Assembly (NCBI GenBank): GCA_944472155.2
Contig: OX235279.1
Coordinates: forward strand, 147,520,199-147,584,198
From: Trichobilharzia szidati
Lineage: Eukaryota > Platyhelminthes > Trematoda > Strigeidida > Schistosomatidae
Length of the DNA: 64,000 nt
Direction: 5' to 3'
The position numbers and the translations under genes are program-made. Of the stretch, positions 56,150-64,000 are shown one piece after another. The notes beneath the pieces are model-generated. The model was given only the letters and a program-made list of their open reading frames with translations. It did not search any database and was not told the DNA's origin. Positions within the stretch are counted from its first letter, which is position 1. Each line of letters starts with the position of its first letter.

Positions 56150-56505
56150 GGCCCCTTCTATGTGCATTTATAAATTCAACTGCCCTTGTGGAGACAGCTA
56201 CATAAAGCCACCGGGCAGTTTCACCGTCGCGTGCTTGAGCACTGTCCAATGTGGCTGGGAAAAGAAGTCGTAAAGTCAATCAGAAGTTCCATATTGATGT
56301 ACTCTGAAGATATAGAGCGCATGACTGATAAAAGTTCAGCCTTTACTATTCTTTACAAGATGCCACCCAAATTCTTTAAGCTGGTAATTTTTCAATTTCT
56401 AAGCTTAGCTCAGACAGTTGCCATAGAAAATTCTCAAACCAATCTCTGTGTACAAAAAAGGTTGTTTAGTCTCTCCCTCTCCCACAGCCTTCACCCTTAG
56501 CCTTG
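56150..56505 (+). pseudogene. PLE family C GIY-YIG endonuclease C-terminus
   Basis: FNCPCGDSYIKPPGSFTV covers the Cys-rich and YIG region, with YIG changed to YIK. After a frame change it continues VLEHCPMWLGKEVVKSIRSS, SAFTILYKMPPKFFKL, QTVAIENSQTNLCVQKRLFS. It is the longest family C body in the window and the only one reaching the GIY-YIG motif. It is followed, about 115 bp on, by the family C flanking repeat. Confidence 0.72.
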
Positions 56506-56620
56506 AATAGCTATCTTTCCTGGGGACACCGGATAACTTTAAATGTTACCTGTACTTATACTGTTAACTCCATCTTTGTTATCAATATCATACTGTGCTA
56601 TAATTGCATATATCTTTACC

Positions 56621-56903
56621 AGGGGGCCTGCTTGAATCACTAGGCTATCGAAATTTCTTTCCTCCAAAATGCTTAATCGTCCAGTCATATCAAATGAACT
56701 ATACATGTACTTGAGCGCTGATTTAACTTGCTTCCAAGTTAGCGCTGTGCAATTCTTCAACGAAATGAAGATATACTTCAGATTACTAATTTACATGAAA
56801 ATTCTGTATAAAGAAGAAAGTATTTTGGAATTGAATACTCTGACAATTTTTGTACCATATGTTCGCATAATGGCTGAAATAAAGCCTTATTATTATTATT
56901 AAT
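56621..56903 (+). repeat. PLE family C flanking repeat, downstream of a body fragment
   Basis: CCTGCTTGAATCACTAGGCT, TCAAATGAACTATACATGTA, CTTGAGCGCTGATTTAACTT, CATAATGGCTGAAATAAAGC then TTATTATTATTA. It matches 31860-32185 throughout. Confidence 0.68.
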
Positions 56904-56969
56904 TTCACAGTCTATTATAAAACTAAACGCTGTGTTGTCTAATCACTCTGAAACAACAGTTATTCTTGA

Positions 56970-57249
56970 GGTGACATTAGTTAGAGAACCATTGGAAAAC
57001 GTGGGAGTACTTGACAACTGGTTCATCCTAGTTTGGGACTCTTCGGCAGTACGTACTCACTTAGGTTCGAACCTAGGACCTTCTGGTTACAAGGCGACCT
57101 CGTATACCATTAAGCCACTGGGACTCGATGCAATGGCCACCCCATGAATTCTAACTTCTGCCAATTCACGACATAGCGCGACCGCTAGCCAATGTCTTCG
57201 ATGAGTATTTGTCCTCACACACGACCTGCTGCACCCTACTGGTCGTGAC
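56970..57249 (-). repeat. Left arm of a large foldback: second tRNA-like SINE family
   Basis: The minus strand reads: a leader from TGACCAGTAGGGTGCAGCAG, GGACAAATACTCATCGAAGA, GCCAATTCACGAC-type joint, box A AGTGGCTTAATGGTATACGA, GCCTTGTAACCAGAAGGTCC, box B GGTTCGAACCTA, GAGTCCCAAACTAGGATGAA and the 3' end CTAACTAATGTCACC. It pairs almost base for base with 57338-57618. Confidence 0.82.
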
Positions 57250-57337
57250 CTACAAACCAACACTTGAATATCAATGAGATGCTCACTAGCGACTTACCCT
57301 ATTCAGGTAGGTAGTTACCTGGGGTTCTAGTGAGAAG

Positions 57338-57618
57338 TCATGACCAGTAGGGTGCAGCAGGTCGGGCGTGAGGACAAATACTCGCCGAAGACATTGGCTA
57401 GGGGTCGCACTATGTCGTGAATTGGTAGAAGTTAGAATTCATGGGGTGGCCATTGCATCGAGTCCCAGTGGCTTAATGGTATACGAGCTCGCCTTGTAAC
57501 CAGAAGGTCCTAGGTTCGAACCTAAGTGAGTACGTACTGCTGAAGAGTCCCAAACTAGGATGAAACAGCTGTCCAGTACTACCAGGTTTTCCAATGTTTC
57601 TCTAACTAATGTCAGCTC
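57338..57618 (+). repeat. Right arm of a large foldback: second tRNA-like SINE family
   Basis: The same unit on the plus strand. It is preceded by the leader segment CCTATTCAGGTAGGTAGTTA, CCTGGGGTTCTAGTGAGAAG (57298-57337), which has no partner in the left arm. The two arms are about 280 bp with an ~88-bp centre. Confidence 0.82.
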
Positions 57619-57778
57619 AAGATGAAAATCCTGTAACAAATCAAATGCCTAAAAACCAACACTTGAACAGTTATTCTCCTCAATACCCCTACAAGCATAC
57701 ACATTCTACTAATATATTTACAACGACTGACTATACCTAGATTTTATAAATACTTGAATGAATTTGTACTTGTTATTA

Positions 57779-58009
57779 TGCGTCGGTGGCATAGCGGTTA
57801 GGACGCTCGCCGACCATGCACATGGTCCGGGGTTCGATTTCTTGGCCGGCGCACTCCTTTACCTCCCTAAGCCAGAAATAATTCTGGTGAAGAGGAAAGG
57901 TTGGGCATGAGGCTAGCAACCCCATCCTGTAAAATAAACACTGCTAGAGAAACTTCAAGCCACTAGATTGAAGCCCTATGTTCCACTGGGGAACGTGAAG
58001 GAAAAAAAA
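57779..58009 (+). mobile_element. Full-length tRNA-derived SINE with RTE-like tail, reference copy
   Basis: Head TGCGTCGGTGGCATAGCGGT with box A, ACCATGCACATGGTCCGGGG, box B GGTTCGATTTC, CACTCCTTTACCTCCCTAAG, GAAGAGGAAAGGTTGGGCAT, GAGGCTAGCAACCCCATCCT, AAACTTCAAGCCACTAG, GAAGCCCTATGTTCCACTGG, GGAACGTGAAGG and nine A. A tentative short target repeat (ATTATG) lies at both edges. About 230 bp, no coding capacity. The RTE-like terminus implies dependence on RTE proteins. Confidence 0.93.
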
Positions 58010-58812
58010 ATTATGACCACCTCGATTGTCATCCACTGATTTATAGGCCAGAACTTTAATTCTATTAAACACAATGGTTTCAAGTGTCTATGATTAAGAT
58101 TTATGGTGTAATTGTAAAAGCTGACGAGAAATTACGGAAAAAGAGTTGTTTGCTTAAATTGGGTTCTATAATTACCATGATGAGAATATTCGTATTGTAC
58201 ACAAATTTGTTAATAATGGGATCATTTAATTGTCAGCGAATTTAGAGTTACTCGATTATCGGAGTGATGTGATACGCTGCTATTTATTACCAGGCGTCAA
58301 ATGCTCCGTTGTGTTCCTCAGCCACCATATTATTCAAAATTGTAAGCGCTTCCAGAACACAGATATCCATTGACATTCTAGAAAAAAAAGAAAGATGGAT
58401 GAAGAAAGATAATAAAGATATCGTCAGTATCGAATCAAAGTGTGCTAACTATTGCATTTTCATATTTCGTCAAGGTATAGCGTGCACTGGTGATCAGTAA
58501 TTCAATAATTAAAACAACAATAACAAAGACAGAAGAAAATAGTTACACAATTTTAAAACATTTAATTAATAGTAAGTTTAAAAGGTATACTAAATTCAGT
58601 AGTATAATGATAATGGTGCTTTTCTAATGATTACTATACCCAAAAAATATATATATTTAAGACTAGTTGATATAGTTCAGTGTAACACGTGATGCTGTAG
58701 AGTATCATTAGTAGTGATGACCTGTATTTGTTTTTCGACTGTAGAAGGTCTCGTTCAGAAAAATAGTCATATATATATATATATCAAGTATTGCTTTTGT
58801 AGGGATTTTGTT
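58010..58812. other. Unannotated ~0.8 kb
   Basis: A 63-codon plus-strand ORF (58309-58500) has no motif. A (TA)n run lies at 58769-58784. Confidence 0.35.
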
Positions 58813-58815
58813 TGA

Positions 58816-58985
58816 TTGCATGGAGTATTTCATCATGAGCTGACATCAGTTAGAGAACCACTGGAAAACCTGGGAGTACTGGACAGCTGTTTCGTCCTAG
58901 TTTGGGACTCTTCATCAGTACGCACCCACTGGGATTCGAACCTAGGACCTTCTGGTTACAGGGCGAGCTCGTAGACCACTAGTGA
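58816..58985 (-). repeat. Left arm of a second foldback of the same SINE family
   Basis: Inverted 3' half of the unit, from the outer end (ATTGCATGGAGTATTTCATC) through AGCTGACATCAGTTAGAGAA, TCCTAGTTTGGGACTCTTCA, box B GGGATTCGAACCTAGG read inverted, and GAGCTCGTAGACCACTAG. It pairs with 59152-59331, including about 20 bp beyond the recognised SINE end. Confidence 0.8.
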
Positions 58986-59330
58986 CTGGCCCTATTCAGG
59001 CAGTTAACCTGGGGTTCTAGTGAGAAGCCCGTGACCAGTAGGGTACAGCAGCTTGAAGATGAGGCAGTAACTCATCGAAGAAGACATTGCGAAACGGTTG
59101 CACTATGTTGTGAATTGGCAGAAGTTAGAATTCAAGGACCATTGGATCGGTTCCCAGTGGCTTAATGGTCTACGAGGTTGCCTTGTAACCAGAAGGTCCT
59201 GGGTTTGAACCCTGGCGGTAAGTGCATACTGCTGAAGAGTCCCAAACTAGAACGAAAAAGCTGTCCAGTACTCACAGGTTTTCCAGTGGTTCTCTAACTG
59301 ATGTCAGCTCTTGATGAAATCCTCCATGCA

Positions 59331-59331
<1 letters not shown>
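58986..59331 (+). repeat. Right arm and leader of the second foldback
   Basis: Leader GGCCCTATTCAGGCAGTTAA, CCTGGGGTTCTAGTGAGAAG, CCGTGACCAGTAGGGTACAG, then GAAGACATTGCGAAACGG, box A CAGTGGCTTAATGGTCTACG, box B GGGTTTGAACCCTGG, GAGTCCCAAACTAGAACGAA, CTCTAACTGATGTCAGCTC, GATGAAATCCTCCATGCAAT. The leader is the same as at the centre of the 57 kb foldback. Confidence 0.8.

Positions 59332-59359
<28 letters not shown>
59330..59359. repeat. (AT)n microsatellite at the edge of a foldback
   Basis: About 30 bp of AT immediately after the right arm. Confidence 0.9.
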
Positions 59360-59361
<2 letters not shown>

Positions 59362-61340
59362 AAGGAGAAAATGCCACAAAACTTGGTGATCAAATTAAAA
59401 TCTTGTGTCGTCAAATTAGTGAGAAAAAAGAGTAGCGCTAAAAATACTTCTTTTTTCATACCTAAGAATAATAATATAGTCATACTCACTCGATTATTTG
59501 ACATACTCCTTTTTTAAAGTGGCGCCACCTTCAGCGTGTAGGTATAAGGGTGTTTAAATAAATAGGTCAAAATATACCAGTATGATTTAATGAAAATTCA
59601 ACAATATACGTTTAATTTTTGTACTTACTGACTCCTTTAATCTAATATATTGCGCAGATATCAGTAACAAACAGGTTTCTTTGTGACAAAAGTGCAGCAA
59701 ATGTAGCGCAGATCAAGAATGTGACGCCACTAAAAATATGTAACTGCACAAACCACTGTTGTTCTTGCTTTATTTAAAAATATGTAGGTTAGAAACAATT
59801 TTTCAGTGTGAAATTTCATTTACAATGCAAGCAAAAATTGTAATTTGTCATTAAACAACAATGGCAAAGGACTAAGACGCCATAATTAGCGCGGAAATGC
59901 AATAAAGCCACTCATCCTACTCGATTTGCAGTGATATTCTTGGAAAATGACAGGGTTCAAAACATTTGGGTACAAACAAATTTTAAAAGTATGTCGACAT
60001 GATAGGTTGCGTAACTGCAGAATATATCTTCTTTAGAATGCAAAAATAGCAGTAAGGTCGGTAATGTTTAGATGGAACATTAAAAATTTCTAAACAGTAT
60101 AGAAGATATAAGAGAAAACATGACGTATTAAAATTGTACAACTTTGTTCTGCAAGTTTAATTATCAAGGTTGTGTGAGTAAGTTCATTACTGTCTCTTTC
60201 TGTGTACACAGATCTGATTTTAACTGTTTGATAGCGATCGAATCAGTCAAACGTAGCAAGCACCACTTCTTGAAATTTTTTGTATTTTTTTTTATCAGTT
60301 TATAGCCAGTTAAGAAAGATCTTCGAAATAATAAGAAATGAGATCACACTACCTTCATGCATTTATCCTCCCCGCTTTGTTCAAGTTTACTGAGAGAAGG
60401 ACAGAGTGAATGCATAATTTAATTAAATTTTCATAAACAGACACTGTTAGCTAAATAGAATTAAAATTATGCGTTCAGAAAGAGACAGTTGTTAGCCTCC
60501 AATTTTCAGGATCTAGTTTATTTTCTGTTGATAAAAGCACAGCTACCTTATTTCCTATTTCTTCTTCTCATACTTAGAATTGCTTAATGGAATGTTATTC
60601 CATTATCAAATTATTACATTCTTACCTCAAATACTCCATCTTTATTCAAAATTCGAGTTCAGAATACCGATGTTTCACGTGAATACACACTGATACACAT
60701 GTACTGAAGGTGTTCTTTTCATTCTATTTATCCGCTACTCAAATGCACCACTGTAATAACCACATGGAAAAGAAGTGATTACTAGTTTAATTGACGGTTA
60801 CTTTTATCAAGAATTCTAGTCTGTGCACACATTCACCTACATTAAACATGTATTCGTTGTTACTGGACTAAACTTTCATAGCCTAGTAAACTGTTTGACG
60901 TATAGTTCTCTGTGTATCACCGTGCTACACTTAACGCATTTGACAGGGAAACGATGAAATGAAGTAATTTCATCATCTACATCAAACTGTAAGCTGTTCA
61001 TTGTTTTACTGAAATTCTTCTTAAACAACCAACTGCATGGAATCATTTGAATCAATTGACAAAACTTCTAAACCAGACGAATCAATACTAGTGAGCTTAT
61101 TATTGGATATATGAAAGCTTTAGGTTAATTGAATAAAAGTACAAACTTTGGACTATGAATATGATCAGAGTTTGCAAGTGAACAGAGTAGAAGACAAAAT
61201 TAGGCTTTTCTTATGAACATTCCACGCTCATACGATGCATGTACTAACAAGCGTCGTATAGAGCAACAAATATATCAACGGTAATGATGGCTATATTCTG
61301 AAAAATCTATTTGCATATAGTATAGAATTATTACCGTAAT
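59360..61340. other. Unannotated ~2 kb, repeat-poor
   Basis: AT-rich DNA. No gene, box pair or window-internal repeat was recognised. Confidence 0.45.
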
Positions 61341-61346
61341 ATAGTG

Positions 61347-61649
61347 CTAATTGCATACTCTTTGTACATAATATTTAAGAAAAACAGTCATCAGTAGTAT
61401 ATCTTTTGACGAGACGTTGTTCCACATGAAGCACGATCTGACATAGGTCAATAATTTTTTTCCATTTTCTCCGGAAAATTTACAGCAGTAGTTGGAAACC
61501 CATCTTAAATTGAGACTTAAGGATATGGCTGATAATGAAAAATATGGAGTGTAGTAAACCTGTGCCTCAGAGTCTACAAAGGTGAACATACCATAAGAAT
61601 ATGCAACTACTCCTGATATGCCGATAATACAGTAACTACCGTATACCAA
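61347..61649 (-). other. 100-codon ORF of uncertain meaning
   Basis: It reads GISGVVAYSYGMFTFVDSEA, YYTPYFSLSAISLSLNLRWV, CCKFSGENGKKLLTYVRSCF. The length is above average for chance ORFs here. There is no recognised domain, no similarity to the repeats and no clear splice border, although CATTATCAG inside it could serve as an acceptor. It lies next to an RTE remnant. Confidence 0.15.
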
Positions 61650-61689
61650 AGTAATCTGGCGACTGCCTTAACCCTATCAGGTGCAATAT

Positions 61690-62560
61690 CACAGACGCTT
61701 ATAAACTTTATTCAGCAGCTATATGATGTGGTCGTGTACCGAGTAGTTCACAACAGAAAATCCACTGAAGCATTTGGGGTGGAAATAGGAGGAAGGCTAG
61801 GCCGCCTAATGTTATCGATGTTATTCGTGGTTGTGGTCAACTAGAAAATGGTGCAGATTGAGGGGAGAGAGAAGATATGCTAAGGTTAGACTGATAGAAA
61901 TATCCTAGAAGATCTGCTCTTTGCGGATAATTTATGTTACGTGTCTTACAAAGTCGGAGATTAACAAATAAAAACCAACAAGTTGGCGGAAGAGGTAGCT
62001 AATACAGAATATCAAGTGAACATGGAGAAGAAAGAGTTGATAATGATATCAGACTAACAATAAAAACCACCAATTACCATCAATGCAAGAAATTTATAAA
62101 AAGTCTCCTCTTTCACTCGACTACAAACAGCGCCACTAATAAGGATCTCAAAGGCAGTTTAGAGCAATCCAGACAGAAGATCCGCAAAATTCAGAACAAG
62201 AAACAAGATCCGAATTTCCAGCACCAATGTTAAATACTTTCATATAGATCTTAGACTTTGTAAAAACGTCACCAAAAGCGTTTCCAACATGATGTTCCAG
62301 AATTCTGCCAATAGCTGCTCTTCCCTGCTCGATTCTGAAGATCACATGACTGTCCATCCAGAAAGGATAAGCACCAAGGAAATTTGGTAGGTGGTGAACC
62401 AGTCACCAATAAAATTGAGGAAGGAAGGGGGAATAAATTGTATATATCATGTGACATCACACACCAGACAAGTTGCAGAGTGAAACCAGTATGAGAATCG
62501 ACAAGTTGGGTGTTGGAGGATAACACTGGAAAAGTCATGATATGAGGAAATTATAGCTTG
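61690..62560 (+). mobile_element. Divergent RTE-type LINE copy, heavily mutated
   Basis: Blocks in RTE order: a TTTATTCAGCAGCTATATGA segment (FIQQLYD), an ATAGGAGGAAGGCTAGGCCG segment standing for TGVRQGC, GATCTGCTCTTTGCGGATAA (DLLFADN, catalytic FADD changed at the last Asp), AACAAGTTGGCGGAAGAGGT (NKLAEEV), GTGAACATGGAGAAGAAAGA, AATTTCCAGCACCAATG, and CACACACCAGACAAGTTGCA with GAGTGAAACCAGTATGAGAA. It is more diverged than the other copies and may be a third RTE subfamily. Confidence 0.75.
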
Positions 62561-64000
62561 CGCTGAGTTTTATGTGCTATTAGTGAGTAGTGTACAATGA
62601 ATAAATTTGCAGAAGGTCTATATTCCAGTCAAATGCAGTCAGTGAATAACATAATAGTAATCTTCCAAAAGATTCCGGAGGCTCTTTCAATTCCAAATCG
62701 TAGTCAGCCGTATTGCTGTTAACTCCTGCAGACAGCCTCAACACTCATGATCACATGTTCACATCTACTCTACTGAGTCAGTAGACGGGAATCATTATCT
62801 AATTTTGGTCTCTGCTTAATAAAAATGGACAAATATCGACGTCATCAATTCATCAAACACAATCTGGACCTTGAAATTCCCAGTGAGTATTGTATGCTGC
62901 CCCTACCTATCTGAAACCATCTTCTCCGACAGCGCCCATCAGTTCATATATGTACAAAGTACATATTATCCTCAAGTGAACATCCACACTTCAGCTACCA
63001 AATAGAAATATCAAGAGAGAGGACTAAGTAGAAAGCATAGAGGAAAGAACGTTCGTTAATACCATTCATGTACCGGACAACATCAAAATAAAAATTTCAT
63101 ATCGTCAAAGCCCTAGGAAGTGCTGGTGATTGCGCACCTGAGAACCATACGCGGCGCTTTGATAGATAGATAGATAGATAAGCTACATGCAGCTAAGTTA
63201 TGAATTCCTTCAGAATCCTTTAAACTTGTGACATCTGTATTTGGTAGACACTACAGAACAGAACACACCAAATGCTTACAAGGATTGATTATTGGCAGAC
63301 TCTGTAACGTCATGTATGATGTTGCAGTTGAAAAATAGACATGGATACAACACAAGGATCAGCTACGATGGCGTGCGTCTCCAGACGAATAGCGGACATT
63401 CAGTGACTTTCCATAGATACAATACTGGATACCTTAGGAATTCAATGTCAGAACAGAACCAGAAAGCTGCCGATATCTCATTCGACAGGGAATTACTCTC
63501 TCGAAATCAGTTAGGCGGGCACAGAAAATAGACGATATGCCTCCATGTTAACCCAAGGTAGTATTTCGTCCAATATGAGGAGGTGGCATGGGGATTTAGA
63601 TTATCCAGTTTATCGACTGATTTCATCTTTTTAATGTGAAGCTTACTATTTTGGCTATTATTGTTATGCACTAATGTATACATATATATATATATATACA
63701 TATGTATATTACATATCAGCCTGTACTACTTTTTATCAAGTAATAGGGAAATGAAAAAACAATCACTCTTCTTTTCATGCAAAAATTTGAAGAAATCTAT
63801 TTTGCTAATCTCATCTGATTGTTCACGTTTGCTACTGATTCTTTTTCTTCCTGTCATTACAGTTAAACGTGCAAGTGACTGCATTTTCAAATCGGTGATA
63901 CAAAACTCAGTTTTGATTTGCACGAGACATTCACTAGTTTCAAGATAATTTTGATGATATATCGATATTTACGGTCATGTGAAGAATTTAGGTGGAACTG
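62561..64000. other. Unannotated ~1.4 kb with (GATA)n and (TA)n runs
   Basis: (GATA)5 lies at 63161-63180 and a (TA)n run at 63677-63704. A plus-strand 79-codon ORF (63292-63531) shows no family resemblance. Confidence 0.45.

Noticed and set aside
58309..58500. Plus-strand ORF examined for a zinc-finger or gag motif
   Set aside because: Cysteine and histidine spacing does not fit any known motif.
63292..63531. 79-codon plus-strand ORF near the right end
   Set aside because: Looked at as a possible gag-like or exon sequence. No zinc knuckle, protease or other motif was found.
1..64000. CRISPR-like or regularly spaced repeats, phage or bacterial operons
   Set aside because: None seen. Repeat spacing is irregular and the content is eukaryotic.

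Overview
The window looks like nuclear DNA from a blood fluke (Schistosomatidae, most likely Schistosoma). It is AT-rich and gene-poor. It carries the repeat types known from schistosomes: Sm-alpha-type hammerhead-ribozyme elements, SR2-like RTE retrotransposons, Penelope-like elements (PLEs) with GIY-YIG endonucleases, a CR1/jockey-like LINE remnant and several tRNA-derived SINEs. The species cannot be fixed by reading alone. No bacterial, phage or organellar signature, CRISPR array, rRNA or convincing functional tRNA was seen. Family names rest on motif and consensus recognition, not on a search.

Host genes: I can support only one candidate internal exon (2172-2326, minus strand, 155 bp, with good splice borders). 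A second, weaker exon-like ORF lies near 52258-52429. The rest reads as intron or intergenic DNA, with scattered ORFs of the lengths expected by chance in AT-rich sequence. Long repeat-filled introns are normal in schistosomes, so much of the window could lie inside one or more large genes.

Layout. 0-6 kb: a decayed Sm-alpha unit, an RTE 3' end, a solo PLE flanking repeat, the candidate exon, and an inverted Sm-alpha cluster (4800-5395). 7-17 kb: three minus-strand RTE copies, RTE 3' ends, SINEs, a tRNA-like sequence and a second Sm-alpha palindrome (13887-14380) with one intact hammerhead core. 18-20.5 kb: a composite PLE insertion bounded by a 16-bp target-site duplication. 21-26 kb: SINEs (two with clear target-site duplications), a PLE flanking repeat, a CR1-like reverse transcriptase remnant and an old decayed coding region. 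27-36 kb: a structured GC-richer island, a third PLE family, a TIR-bounded tRNA-like element, then repeat-poor DNA. 36-50 kb: the best preserved RTE copy (37522-38444), a second PLE family with inverted flanking repeats (42880-44800), SINEs and another RTE copy. 50-64 kb: repeat-poor DNA, two large foldback SINE pairs (56970-57618, 58816-59331), a full SINE, and a degenerate RTE copy at 61690-62560.

Main theme: self-complementary, ribozyme-bearing repeats. At least four unrelated families occur as inverted pairs: Sm-alpha, a second tRNA-like SINE, and two PLE families. Three of these families carry hammerhead or minimal hammerhead-like motifs. Nothing here forms an operon or metabolic pathway. 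The only functional relationship visible is parasitic: SINEs with LINE-like 3' tails that would borrow LINE machinery, and PLE flanking repeats that process their own RNA. All autonomous elements seen are truncated or carry stops.
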